Below are positions 41,848-50,809 of a stretch of DNA of 64,000 nt, piece by piece. This DNA is from JAIYDJ01 sp031400505 (GTDB lineage Bacteria > Pseudomonadota > Alphaproteobacteria > Rhodobacterales > Rhodobacteraceae), in the NCBI GenBank assembly GCA_031400505.1, contig JANNPZ010000038.1:62001-126000 (forward strand). The letters run 5' to 3'. Below the pieces are notes generated by a model. That model did not search any database, had not been told where the DNA came from, and worked only from the letters and a program-made list of their open reading frames with translations. The position numbers were made by a program, and so were the translations under genes. Every line of letters begins with the position of its first letter. Within the stretch, counting starts at the first letter, position 1.

Positions 41848-44800
41848 TCATGAAACCGTCAGGGTTCGGAACGGGCCGGGACCGAACCGATCCGACAACT
41901 GCGCAACCGAAATCACGAAGCCCGCAAGCGCACCATCTGCGGCTTGTTGTGCCGAAGTGTAGACCCATTGCGGCGCGGCGACCATCGTTTCGCGCAAGAT
42001 CGTTGCACCTTGGACGACCCGCGCAATGTATGCCTCGCGATCCTCGCCAAGTGGAACTTCAGCCGACTGCCAACTATCGCCGTCGATACGGGTCCGGCGG
42101 ATCCAACTCACGGAAATGTCCTGACCCGCCGAACCCGTAGAATGAAGATGTGCAACTCCGTAAGGGCGCAGACCGATGCCGGCAAATGCGCGCTCCGTCA
42201 TCATCACATTGGGATCGTCAAATCCCCTGCCTGCATCCCCAATTCGGTAGAAACGCGACAGACCTCGTGCATTCGAAGCCAGGTCAATTTGCTGCACGGC
42301 CTCATTCAGAAGCACAAACTGGCTGCCTACTGGCCAGTTCCCAGACACGGCGGCGTCAGTTCCAACCTGCCCACGGAGCCGCATGCGAATATCATACGTC
42401 GAAGGGGCAACGAGCAAAGCCTCGGCGAATTGAAGCACTTCCCAGCTGTCAGTCAAGCCATCGCCAATAGCTGCAACATTTGCCCCGTTTAGAACTGTAT
42501 CCATCTCTGCCGATGAGAGATCACCGGCAAGCAAGCGCACGCGCAAACTGGGCCCGCGGTCCCAAATTCCACTTCTCGCTGGTTGAAGCTCGGTTTCGGT
42601 GACACCGATTACAGCACGCTGTTCGATCACCCGGTTTACCGAATAGCCGGCATCACTTGATGCGCTCCAAACCGCGACCGATCCCGGCCATGGAGAGGCC
42701 GAGATCGCAATGTGGGGCGCATGTTCTACCTCGTCGCCAGACAGAAGCGGCAAATCCAGAAAGACTGGGTGGACCGGCAAAGATGCGCGATAGGAACGCT
42801 GAGCCGGACGATCCAGCACTTCGTCGCCTGGCACATAACTGCCGGGTTCGACCCGAACTGCGTCGATCAACAAAGTTGACCCCTGTTCGACACGGTCTAT
42901 CCGATAGCGCTCAGAGTTGATCTTTACAGTATCGCCTACTCCCAAATCGCTGGCCGAAGGCGGAAGAGCAAAGCGCACGCCATCACGAGCCGTACGGGCC
43001 TCGGCCAGCCAGCGTTCTGCCATGTCGCGAGCCTCGGTGGCCGTCAAGAGAAGCGGAAGGCTGCTGTCCGAAACCACGCTCGTTGTGTCGTCTGGAAAGA
43101 GCGCCTCGGATGTGCGCACAGCGAAGTCGGCTTCCGCTTCAACAAAACTGACTCGAACGCGACCAAGCATTTCCGCGGCAGCTGCGCGCGTCGCTTCCAA
43201 AATCCCGTCCAGATCGGCCGTCCGCGCAAAGAAATCCGGATCGACGTCGCGAGACGCCAACCCATCGCGGCGGCGGAATTGCAAAATTCCGTCACGTTCA
43301 AGGGCTTCGATCCCATATGCCAGTGACAACACTTGAAGGGCCGCCCTCGCCGAGCCGATTTCATTGACCGAAAACCCACGCACTACCCCGTAAGCCTGTG
43401 CTACATCGACTGCCGGAACCTTTGCCCGCTCACATATCTCTGCGATCACGCGCGCCAAAGGCTGCGACGAAGACCGGCCGCTCAGCCAGTGGCCATGGGC
43501 GTAATTGTCTGCGTCACTCCAGACCGAGGGCAGATTTGGAAAAACTGGAAAGGGCCGGGCATCCCAAGTCCAGACATGGCTGTTGTCGATGTCCAGCATC
43601 GCCTCGCCGGTCAGACTTGAAATCGGATTGTTGGTACTGTTCGTCCAAAATTCGCGCATAGCTCGCAGATACTGGATTTGCATCAGATCATCGCGTCGTC
43701 CGGAAGATGCTCGCGGCAACGCGGATTCCGAGGACTTCGGGTCCAGGAACTTGTTGGGTTGGTTGGCCCCTTTGTCGATTGCCGCACATCCGTATTCGGT
43801 GAACCTGAAAGGTTTGGACTGCGGAATCCAGCTTGTGTTGGATGGCGTGCGAATTCCGTCAATGCGGTTGAAATGTGGAAATTGCCACCAGCTTTTCAGA
43901 TCTTTGAACCGAAACACCCATGGCTCTTCATAAGCGCCGTCGCTAATAACTGACCTGACCTGCTCGGCTTCGCCCTCAGGCGAGGCATAGTACCAATCAA
44001 ATCCTTCGCCGCCCGCAATGTTTGCTTTCAGGTATTCGACGTTGTAAATTGATCCCCACTCGGCGTCCACATGCGCCTCGCCATCGCGCCAATCAGCGAT
44101 GGGTGCGTAATTGTCTACCCCAACAAAATCGATGTTCGGATCAGCCCACAGCGGATCAAGGTGAAAATACACACTGTTTCCAGTATGATGGCCAAAGTAT
44201 TCTGACCAGTCTGCTGCATAAGAGATTTTAACGGTCGGACCCATGATTGCCCGCACATCCGCTGCAAGCTGGATAAGGGCAGATACCGCGGGAAAACTAT
44301 CGCCAGAGCCACGGATCTGCGTCAATCCGCGCAATTCAGACCCGATGCAAAACGCCTCAACGCCGCCTGCCAGTGCACAAAGATGCGCATAATGCAGAAT
44401 GAACCGACGATAGCCCCATGCAGCTGGTCCTGCGTAGACGACCTGGCCATCAGCAATCGCGAAGTCTCCGATCTGCGCTGTACCGAAAAAAGCGGCAACT
44501 TCTGTTTCCGCTCCCGCCGTTCGATCACTGCTTCCTACCTGCCCCGGTGCCGCATTCAGCGTGATGCGCCCTCGCCATGGCAAAACAGCTTGGCCAATAG
44601 TTCCACTATAGGGGTCAGGCAAGGCGTTGTCCGCCAGTTGGTCCATAAGAATGAACGGGTAAAACATCACGTTCTGCCCACCCTCTCGTATGGCTTTGAT
44701 CGCCTCGATGATCGACGCATCTGCCGGCGTGCCGCCGTACACCGAGGTGCCCTGCTGCCGCGGCACAATCGTTGCCTCGCTGCGACTTACTCCGCCGGCG

Positions 44801-45741
44801 CGCCACGGCATTCCCACACCGTCCTGCAAGGCTTGTTCCACTTTGGGTTGAACATCGCATGACGCGCAGCGCAGATCACTTCCGAACCAACTGACCACCA
44901 CTGACACCGATCCCACCAGTGGCAATTCCTCTCGCAACTGCGTCAGGGACACAGCAAAGTCAGTTCCTCCGAAGATCGTATTGACGTTTGCGCTTCGGTT
45001 GACCCCCGGAGCATCACTGAAATGCACCGGGCTGGTTGCATACGCGTATTCACCGGTCCCTGGTATCAGGGAAATCGCGCGCACACTGTCTGCCAGATCA
45101 AGCTCTGTTGCTGCAGCCTCGCCCTGAGCGCGACGCAGCACTTCGAACGAAAACTGTGGTACACGGTTCCCGTATGGCGTCAATTCAAGGTCTTCTATGA
45201 CAACATATGCCACGCCCCGATAGGATGGCACCGATCCGGGCCCCTCGACTGCCTCGATCTTGGGATCTGGCAATTGAGATTGGCTACCGGGATAGACGCG
45301 CAAGTTCAGAAGCGCCGCTTCGATTTCGATTCCATCAGCCCAGACGCGACCGACTTTTGAGATTTCCCCGTCGCAAAGTGCTATCGCGAGCGAGATCGAA
45401 TAGGAATAATTTGTCGTTGTGGGGCTGGGGCTTCCTTTGCCTCCCCCAGAAGTGGAGGTGCGTTCCTGAAACTGTGTCGCCCAGATGACTTGACCTGCAA
45501 TCCGCATCCGGCCCCAGACTTGTGCAATTGCCGCACCCTCGCTGGCACCCATCAGACGAAAGCGTTCAACTTTGCCAGTTTCAACCGGCTCTGACCCTGC
45601 TCCCAACAGGCGTTGATCGATAACCCGACCGATAGTAGCCCCAACCGCCCGACCAATGACTGCCCCAGACAAGCCAAGAACAGTGCCGCCGAACCCAGAG
45701 CCCAACGCGGCCCCGGCAGCAGAAAGCAGTATCGTGGCCAT
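41848..45741 (-). CDS. orfg15: GTA host-specificity / baseplate megatron protein
   Basis: 1297 residues, the largest GTA protein. A glycine-rich hydrophobic N-terminus (about 1-45) is followed by the baseplate part, then the glycoside-hydrolase TIM-barrel-like domain of this family (PWRGRITLNAAPGQ, GGVEAFCIGSELRGLTQIRG, KISYAADWSEYFGH, VGVDNYAP), a phage-tail fold, and the C-terminal Rcc01698-like region that carries the tail-fibre end. It binds the recipient surface. The order and length match RcGTA g15. AGGAGA seven bases before the ATG. Codon use looks less GC-biased than in the neighbouring housekeeping genes. Confidence 0.95.
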   Translation of the reverse strand: MATILLSAAGAALGSGFGGTVLGLSGAVIGRAVGATIGRVIDQRLLGAGSEPVETGKVERFRLMGASEGAAIAQVWGRMRIAGQVIWATQFQERTSTSGGGKGSPSPTTTNYSYSISLAIALCDGEISKVGRVWADGIEIEAALLNLRVYPGSQSQLPDPKIEAVEGPGSVPSYRGVAYVVIEDLELTPYGNRVPQFSFEVLRRAQGEAAATELDLADSVRAISLIPGTGEYAYATSPVHFSDAPGVNRSANVNTIFGGTDFAVSLTQLREELPLVGSVSVVVSWFGSDLRCASCDVQPKVEQALQDGVGMPWRAGGVSRSEATIVPRQQGTSVYGGTPADASIIEAIKAIREGGQNVMFYPFILMDQLADNALPDPYSGTIGQAVLPWRGRITLNAAPGQVGSSDRTAGAETEVAAFFGTAQIGDFAIADGQVVYAGPAAWGYRRFILHYAHLCALAGGVEAFCIGSELRGLTQIRGSGDSFPAVSALIQLAADVRAIMGPTVKISYAADWSEYFGHHTGNSVYFHLDPLWADPNIDFVGVDNYAPIADWRDGEAHVDAEWGSIYNVEYLKANIAGGEGFDWYYASPEGEAEQVRSVISDGAYEEPWVFRFKDLKSWWQFPHFNRIDGIRTPSNTSWIPQSKPFRFTEYGCAAIDKGANQPNKFLDPKSSESALPRASSGRRDDLMQIQYLRAMREFWTNSTNNPISSLTGEAMLDIDNSHVWTWDARPFPVFPNLPSVWSDADNYAHGHWLSGRSSSQPLARVIAEICERAKVPAVDVAQAYGVVRGFSVNEIGSARAALQVLSLAYGIEALERDGILQFRRRDGLASRDVDPDFFARTADLDGILEATRAAAAEMLGRVRVSFVEAEADFAVRTSEALFPDDTTSVVSDSSLPLLLTATEARDMAERWLAEARTARDGVRFALPPSASDLGVGDTVKINSERYRIDRVEQGSTLLIDAVRVEPGSYVPGDEVLDRPAQRSYRASLPVHPVFLDLPLLSGDEVEHAPHIAISASPWPGSVAVWSASSDAGYSVNRVIEQRAVIGVTETELQPARSGIWDRGPSLRVRLLAGDLSSAEMDTVLNGANVAAIGDGLTDSWEVLQFAEALLVAPSTYDIRMRLRGQVGTDAAVSGNWPVGSQFVLLNEAVQQIDLASNARGLSRFYRIGDAGRGFDDPNVMMTERAFAGIGLRPYGVAHLHSTGSAGQDISVSWIRRTRIDGDSWQSAEVPLGEDREAYIARVVQGATILRETMVAAPQWVYTSAQQAADGALAGFVISVAQLSDRFGPGPFRTLTVS

Positions 45742-45744
45742 GGA

Positions 45745-46185
45745 TCATTCTCCTGTAGGAAAGGCAAATCGTGCCGCGATACGGCGCGCCCATGGGACTG
45801 AAAGCGCCGTTTCGACCACTCCATGACCCGTGTAGGCATGTATAAAGGTGGGGTGTCGCGTTACCGCGCCAACTATGCCCAAGTGCTTGGCCACAGAGCC
45901 CGCGCGCATCCTGAATAGCAGCACGTCACCAGGTGCTTCATCGAGCAGCGCTTTTGGTTGTAGCAAACGCATTGCCGCCGCGAACAATTCTTCCCGGCCC
46001 GACGGTTCGGACCAATCTTGTGTATAGGCGGGCACCTGCTCTGGCTCTGGTCCCAGAACTTCACGCCAAACACCCCTCAACAGGCCCAGACAGTCTGTAC
46101 CGGCGCCCTTGGCTGATGCTTGATGAAAATAGGGCGTGCCGATCCAACTCCGCGCCGATACCACAAACCGCTCTCGAGGGATCAT
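45745..46185 (-). CDS. orfg14: GTA NlpC/P60-family peptidase
   Basis: 146 residues of the phage cell-wall peptidase family (TIGR02219 type). The catalytic triad is visible: Cys in GTDCLGLLRGVW, His in AKHLGIVG and a third residue in TFIHAYTGHGVVE. In the tail tip it would cut peptidoglycan of the recipient during DNA delivery. Its start overlaps the g13 stop (ATGA), and the gap to g15 is three bases. Confidence 0.93.
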   Translation of the reverse strand: MIPRERFVVSARSWIGTPYFHQASAKGAGTDCLGLLRGVWREVLGPEPEQVPAYTQDWSEPSGREELFAAAMRLLQPKALLDEAPGDVLLFRMRAGSVAKHLGIVGAVTRHPTFIHAYTGHGVVETALSVPWARRIAARFAFPTGE

Positions 46186-47057
46186 TTGTACAGACTTCCG
46201 CCATCAAGTGGAATCGATGACGTCGGATAGGACGCCAGCCAATCGTCGCCCGGAATATGCGGAAAGCCGCGAAAGTTGAGGAAATTCTCAAACTTGACCT
46301 TGCAAGTACTTGCTGTCTTGTCGCAGCCCGCTTCCAAGCGCACCACTTCCCCTGCAAGCATATCTACACCCAGGCCAGCCCACAACTCGATCACTCGCAA
46401 CGCGCCCTCCTGCTTGTCTGTTTTGATGACCCCTACAAGTCCGGCAGCGGCACCAGATTTTGCCACCAGCCGACCGCGTTGAAACCATCCGGGTGCAAAG
46501 TCGGTCAGACCTGCAAAGTGCAACACAGCGCCCGTCACTTCTGCAATGATTGCGTCCGACGAATACTCCGGCCCCGCCAGGTTCAAGCCACAAGCTGCAT
46601 CGCCCAGAATTGCCGAACAGCCACGGTGATAGACACGGCCTTGTGGCTGGTTCAGCGCTTCGGTCTGACCACGCAATTCAGTACGAAACTGCCCTGCAAC
46701 TCTGGTGATCTCGCCAAAACTGCCGCGAAACTGCTCAACTCTTTGCTCGACCTCGGCCCAGTTTACCAACCAGGCCTGTACCTCTGCGCCATCAAAACGC
46801 CCTGAAATCAGATCATCTTCGGTCACGGACGCGTCCGACAACGCGCCCAATGCCTCGGAGTTGTCCACAGACAATCCGGTCGTCTGTTGCAGGACGCTCG
46901 CAGTTAGTCCGGTACTTGCCTTGAACACCAGCCCGTCAAACGTCAGGTCGCCATCATGATCGGTAAAACCGTAAACCGTTCCATCGCTCCTGCGAATCCG
47001 CCACGCCCGACAAACAGTCGTCACACCTTGCGCCAAATGGTCGAAAATCTCGCTCAT
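46182..47057 (-). CDS. orfg13: GTA hub protein with putative Fe-S site (DUF2163/TIGR02218)
   Basis: 291 residues. The N-terminal DUF2163 domain has VCRAWRIRRSDGTVYGFTDHD; the C-terminal part has four conserved cysteines in GCSAILGDAACGL and EAGCDKTASTCKVKF, the pattern of the lambda gpL/RcGTA hub cluster domain, and closes with FRGFPHIPGDDWL. It sits at the baseplate between the distal tail protein and the megatron. Start and stop overlap both neighbours by four bases. Confidence 0.94.
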   Translation of the reverse strand: MSEIFDHLAQGVTTVCRAWRIRRSDGTVYGFTDHDGDLTFDGLVFKASTGLTASVLQQTTGLSVDNSEALGALSDASVTEDDLISGRFDGAEVQAWLVNWAEVEQRVEQFRGSFGEITRVAGQFRTELRGQTEALNQPQGRVYHRGCSAILGDAACGLNLAGPEYSSDAIIAEVTGAVLHFAGLTDFAPGWFQRGRLVAKSGAAAGLVGVIKTDKQEGALRVIELWAGLGVDMLAGEVVRLEAGCDKTASTCKVKFENFLNFRGFPHIPGDDWLASYPTSSIPLDGGSLYK

Positions 47058-47686
47058 AGCCGCAACTCGATCACCGGTACGTTCGGCACTTCTCCGGCCT
47101 GAAACGAGCCAACGGAGGTTTGCAATCTGTCGGTGTCGAACCGTACGGGCACATCAAACTCGAAGCCCGCCGTGATCAGCACACCGATATCTGGTGCGTT
47201 CACGAAAGAAATCAGGCCCGTGTTCACGTCCACGTCGTACTCTAGCGTTTCCACCTTTGGATCGCCTGCCAGCGCAACCTGTACTGTTCCTGCGACGGGC
47301 TTCACGATAGGGCGCTGATAGGTTTGCAAACCGGAGCGATAGGTCTTGGACAGCGCAAACACCTTCATAACCCCATCGCCGCGCGCGATCGTTTGATCGA
47401 ATGGAGAGACCTTCTGGGAGGGCTTGCAAGAAAGGAAGTCGGACCAGTCCTTCCAACGAAACCCATGCAACTGCCCTCTGCGCGCCTCGAAGAAGGCGAT
47501 CAGCGCTGCAACGTCGTCCAGACTACGCAGCCCCAAGCCTGCATCATACCGACGACGAGAATGCGCCCAGGGCGTATTGCGTTCTTCGAACCCATTGGCC
47601 AACGTCACGACATCGGTGCGTCGCTCCGGCCCACCCAAGGACCCGAAACTCAGATTCGCTGGAAAGCGTATCTCGTGAAAGCTCAT
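47054..47686 (-). CDS. orfg12: GTA distal tail protein (DUF2460/TIGR02217)
   Basis: 210 residues with the family's blocks FHEIRFPANLSFGSLGGPERRT, ERNTPWAHSRRRYDAG, LIAFFEARRGQLHGFRWKDW and LISFVNAPD. In RcGTA this protein forms the distal tail ring joining tube and baseplate. Nine bases follow the g11 stop; its own stop overlaps g13. Confidence 0.95.
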   Translation of the reverse strand: MSFHEIRFPANLSFGSLGGPERRTDVVTLANGFEERNTPWAHSRRRYDAGLGLRSLDDVAALIAFFEARRGQLHGFRWKDWSDFLSCKPSQKVSPFDQTIARGDGVMKVFALSKTYRSGLQTYQRPIVKPVAGTVQVALAGDPKVETLEYDVDVNTGLISFVNAPDIGVLITAGFEFDVPVRFDTDRLQTSVGSFQAGEVPNVPVIELRL

Positions 47687-47695
47687 GTCCCACCT

Positions 47696-48346
47696 CTACC
47701 TGTTTCGCTGACCACGGCTAAGCGCCCGCATCGCCTGCGCTGCGACTTGTGTTTGGCTGCGCTGAAAACCCGCGACGTCCGGGGTCGAAATATTCATCAC
47801 AACTGTAATGCTGCGTCCTTGCGATGCCTGCACGCCCAACCGCCCATCCGCCCCACGTGCAAGTGGCATGATCGCTTCTGGCCCCGCTTCGCCCATCAGT
47901 CCTGTTCCGCCGCGCATCGGAAAAGTCGTGGGTTGGCTCACGACCCCGCCCATTGCAAACGGCATCACGCGGCCCTGCGAGAAGCTTCCACCCTCTTCAA
48001 AGGGCAGTGTTCCGCCCAGCAACCCGTTCAGTCCTTGCGCCAAAAATCCCCCGACTGCGTTCTGCACCGGTCTGATGGCGATGCCATAGACTGTGTCTGC
48101 AAGACTGCTAGCCAGCGCTGTCATTGCGTCCGACAACTTCAACCCGTCGAAGACCACTCCGTCGAAAGCCCTGCGCAGCCCTCCGGAAAATCCTGCTGAC
48201 AGCGCGTTTACTTCGCGCCCGGTGAACACGAGGCTGTCTCGCATCCGGGCCAACTCGCCGTCAAATGCCGCCGCCATGTTGGCAGCACCCCCCAGCGTCG
48301 CCTCCAGCGCCGCAATCTGGTCCTGCAACTCCTCGATCTCCGCCAT
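47696..48346 (-). CDS. orfg11: GTA tape-measure protein
   Basis: 216 residues, short as in RcGTA, whose tail is short. It begins with a coiled coil (MAEIEELQDQIAALEATLGG), contains hydrophobic stretches in the middle and the typical GGVVSQPTTFPMRGG, LMGEAGPEAIMPLARG segment, ending in a basic tail. It sets tail length and leaves the tube at infection. The ATG follows AAAGGGCGGCACG; 15 extra residues are open upstream. Its first 86 bases overlap the extended g10.1 frame. Confidence 0.9.
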   Translation of the reverse strand: MAEIEELQDQIAALEATLGGAANMAAAFDGELARMRDSLVFTGREVNALSAGFSGGLRRAFDGVVFDGLKLSDAMTALASSLADTVYGIAIRPVQNAVGGFLAQGLNGLLGGTLPFEEGGSFSQGRVMPFAMGGVVSQPTTFPMRGGTGLMGEAGPEAIMPLARGADGRLGVQASQGRSITVVMNISTPDVAGFQRSQTQVAAQAMRALSRGQRNR

Positions 48347-48539
48347 CGTGCCGCCCTTTCGGAATGTCAGGAAACGCCGCTGCCAATTCATCCAGCCGAG
48401 CGCGCGTCAAGGCGGGGGCAGCGTGATCCGCCCCCAGCATGATCTTCAATTCGTTCGGGGTCAGCCGCCAGAAAACCTCTGGAGCCAATCCCAGCCCTTG
48501 CAGTCCGACCCGCATCAGGCCAGGCCAATCCAGGCTCAC
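48261..48539 (-). CDS. orfg10.1: GTA tail assembly chaperone-like protein, C-terminally extended
   Basis: 92 residues. The first 62 fit the small TIGR02216-type protein of GTA clusters (WPGLMRVGLQGLGLAPEVFW, RLTPNELKIMLG). The family is usually about 60-70 residues long. Here no stop is met at that point; the frame runs on for about 28 glycine-rich codons into g11 (GRHDGGDRGVAGPDCGAG), which are probably not ancestral. The start overlaps the g10 stop by four bases. Confidence 0.75.
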   Translation of the reverse strand: MSLDWPGLMRVGLQGLGLAPEVFWRLTPNELKIMLGADHAAPALTRARLDELAAAFPDIPKGRHDGGDRGVAGPDCGAGGDAGGCCQHGGGI

Positions 48540-48856
48540 GGCTGCCCCGGCATCGCAAACGCGCGCGCCAACAGCTCCGCAGCCGCCCGTGCTGCCGCCA
48601 CGGGCCCTCCGCCGATCTCAACGGTGCGCAAATCGACGGCCGATCCTTGCCAACCACCGCCGCGCAATCCCGCGACGATCAAGGCCAGCACGTCGCGGGT
48701 CGAAAAGCGTTGCCCTTCGAACCGCTCGATCAATTCCATAAGCGTGCCGACCTCCAGCGCCGCTTCCAGTTCGGCCAAGGCCCCCAGCGTCAGCTTGGCG
48801 ACATGGCGCTTACCGTCCAGCCAGATCGCCACTTCGCCCGCCCAAGGGTTAGCCAT
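48536..48856 (-). CDS. orfg10: GTA gp10 (gene transfer agent family, tail chaperone)
   Basis: 106 residues, starting NPWAGEVAIWLDGKRHVAKL with the TLGALAELEAALEVGTLMEL helix typical of the family, corresponding by position to a tail assembly chaperone. The ATG overlaps the g9 stop (TGATG); a GTG one codon earlier is possible. Confidence 0.9.
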   Translation of the reverse strand: MANPWAGEVAIWLDGKRHVAKLTLGALAELEAALEVGTLMELIERFEGQRFSTRDVLALIVAGLRGGGWQGSAVDLRTVEIGGGPVAAARAAAELLARAFAMPGQP

Positions 48857-49269
48857 CACAGCGCCGTAAAGGTCAGCGCACCCGCCGAAGCCAGCGACAT
48901 TTCATATGTCGCTTCGCCATTGTGGTTGCCTGCGTATTCCAGACTCGTGATCTGGAAAGCTCCTTCAACAACCCCGAAACTTGGCACAATCACCTGAAAC
49001 TCCGGCATCAGCGCTTCAAAGAAGATCTGTCTCGCACGCTCGTCCGTGTTGGCATCACGAAATACGCCGGACCCTGAAATCGAGGCCGATTTGACGCCTG
49101 CCCCCGCCAGCAACTCACGCCAGCCGCCGGCGCTGTCGAGGCTGGTAACGTCGACTGTTTCAGCGTTGAAGCTTATCCGCGTAGCCCGAAGGCCCGCCAC
49201 CGTTTCAAACGATCCATCGCCGATCATGTCGACTTTGATCAGCAGGTCCTTGCCGTTTTGCACAGCCAT
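48856..49269 (-). CDS. orfg9: GTA major tail (tube) protein, TP901-1 family
   Basis: 137 residues with the tube-protein pattern: AVQNGKDLLIKVD, VDVTSLDSAGGWRELLAGAG, SGSGVFRD and a C-terminal ATYEMSLASAGALTFTAL strand pair. The start has GGAGA six bases upstream; a longer frame has no homology. Confidence 0.93.
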   Translation of the reverse strand: MAVQNGKDLLIKVDMIGDGSFETVAGLRATRISFNAETVDVTSLDSAGGWRELLAGAGVKSASISGSGVFRDANTDERARQIFFEALMPEFQVIVPSFGVVEGAFQITSLEYAGNHNGEATYEMSLASAGALTFTAL

Positions 49270-49328
49270 GTACGTTCTCCAATGTTGTGAGAAAAGCCGC
49301 CGCTCATTCCGAACGCGCAACCAGAAAC

Positions 49329-49727
49329 TCAAATTTCGACGCGTGCCCGAAAGGTCATGTCGATCCTTCGCGCTTCGCCTTCTCCCAGCCGTCGCGCTCG
49401 GGCCTGCAGGAAAGCGATGTAGACCAGCCGTCCGCTCGTCAGTGTCAATCCGGGCTGCAACAGCGCATCCGACACGGCGCCAGCCACTTCCTTTGCCCTC
49501 TTGAAGCCGCTCGCCGTGCTGATCACCGCGATTGAAAGCAGATGATCGGCCCCACTACCGGATTTGTCAGATCGATCATTCACCACCTCGGGCCCGATCA
49601 GGACAAAGGTTTCAGGTGCCGTTCCTGGTGGGATGGCATCCAACACTGCCACCCCGACCAAAGTCGGAAAGCCGGAAAGCCGCCCATATACCGCCGCTTG
49701 AAGAGCGGCCGACGCAGCATAGCTCAT
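49329..49727 (-). CDS. orfg8: GTA gp8, DUF3168 tail-terminator-like protein
   Basis: 132 residues with the DUF3168 layout (SAALQAAVYGRLSGFPTL, FVLIGPEVV, the central LLSIAVIST strand and a final MTFRARVEI strand). The family includes tail terminators at the head-tail junction. It overlaps g7 by four bases (ATGA). Confidence 0.92.
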   Translation of the reverse strand: MSYAASAALQAAVYGRLSGFPTLVGVAVLDAIPPGTAPETFVLIGPEVVNDRSDKSGSGADHLLSIAVISTASGFKRAKEVAGAVSDALLQPGLTLTSGRLVYIAFLQARARRLGEGEARRIDMTFRARVEI

Positions 49728-50059
49728 ACGGGTCGCTCCTCTTTTGCAAAGCAGGTCAGGAATGCCCCTGACAGGTCTCGTTCGGTAACTGCAAGAATGA
49801 CAAACACCCTTGATCCATCCCGAAACCGTTGCTCCGGCTTTGGGCGCTGCAATGATCCAGCCGCAGCCCCGCGAACCGTGATCCGGAATCCGATCGAGGC
49901 GAAGCGCACTTCCTCACCATCAACTTCTCGTCCTGATGACGGTTTCACTTCGCCCCAGATTGTGCCCAACGGCACCCAAGACACTGAAATGCCGCCCGAT
50001 CCGTCCGGAACTTCGACTGGATCTTCCAACTGCAAAGGCCGGTTCAGCATCACGCTCAT
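49724..50059 (-). CDS. orfg7: GTA head closure / head-tail adaptor protein
   Basis: 111 residues of the phage head-tail joining family: LNRPLQLEDPVEVPDGSGGI, WGEVKPSSGREVDGEE and FRITVRG strands. The start overlaps the g6 stop (ATGA) and the stop overlaps g8, so it is tightly coupled. Confidence 0.92.
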   Translation of the reverse strand: MSVMLNRPLQLEDPVEVPDGSGGISVSWVPLGTIWGEVKPSSGREVDGEEVRFASIGFRITVRGAAAGSLQRPKPEQRFRDGSRVFVILAVTERDLSGAFLTCFAKEERPV

Positions 50060-50652
50060 GCTGCCCCTCCTCCCAAGACCCGAACATTGCGCCAACGCTC
50101 AATCAAAACCTGAACGGCATGGGGTAGCCCAGAAACCGTCCTAACCTCATGTCGCCGCTCGTAGTACTCTGCCGCGAGCATCAAAGTCGCAAGCGCCAGA
50201 TCTGCCGGAACGGTCGCCCATGTCGCTCCGAACCCCGCGTCGAATACAACCTCGGCCTTGCCATCCGTAGGGACCGCGGGCAACAGGACGCCTGCAGCCG
50301 CCAGCCTTGGGCGATGGGTATCGGGTACCAGCCGATATTGGACCGGGTCGAGCAATGTCACGACGGATGCAGAATCTACCAGGCTGACTGAAACCACTCC
50401 GGTAACCGGAGCCACGGGCAATGCTTGCCCGGCAAGATCGCGCCACTCTTCAAGTACCCACAAATAACGCCGCGCAAGCAAGACCTTGCCGGTTCTCCCT
50501 TCAATCGCGGCCATTGCGGCCCGCAGATAGCTCTCGATCAGGGTATCTTGCATCCCGTCATCGGAAAACCCGGTGCCAAGCCGCAGATGGTCTTTCAAAC
50601 CCTGAACTGGCAAAGCTCCAAGAGGCACGCCTGTTTGTTCGATCAACATCAT
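50056..50652 (-). CDS. orfg6: GTA head-tail connector (adaptor) protein
   Basis: 198 residues, phiE125 gp8-like. Blocks: LPVQGLKDHLRLG, the helix ESYLRAAMAAIEGRTGK, WVLEEWRDL and LATLMLAAEYYERRHEV. It should bind the portal. The ATG with GGAG seven bases upstream is chosen over one six codons earlier. The 157-base gap to g5 is the largest one inside the operon and holds no gene. Confidence 0.92.
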   Translation of the reverse strand: MMLIEQTGVPLGALPVQGLKDHLRLGTGFSDDGMQDTLIESYLRAAMAAIEGRTGKVLLARRYLWVLEEWRDLAGQALPVAPVTGVVSVSLVDSASVVTLLDPVQYRLVPDTHRPRLAAAGVLLPAVPTDGKAEVVFDAGFGATWATVPADLALATLMLAAEYYERRHEVRTVSGLPHAVQVLIERWRNVRVLGGGAA

Positions 50653-50809
50653 GTCAGCACTCCAACCCATGCTAGAACCCCATGTTCGTTAGAAAAATGG
50701 ACGCGCGCCCCGCACCTCTCGGACGAAGGGGGGAGCTGCTAGACGGCGCGGGAAATCGGCGCGCGCCCATAGCCCGACCCCTAACGGGACCGAGCGTTCA
50801 CGCGATCAT

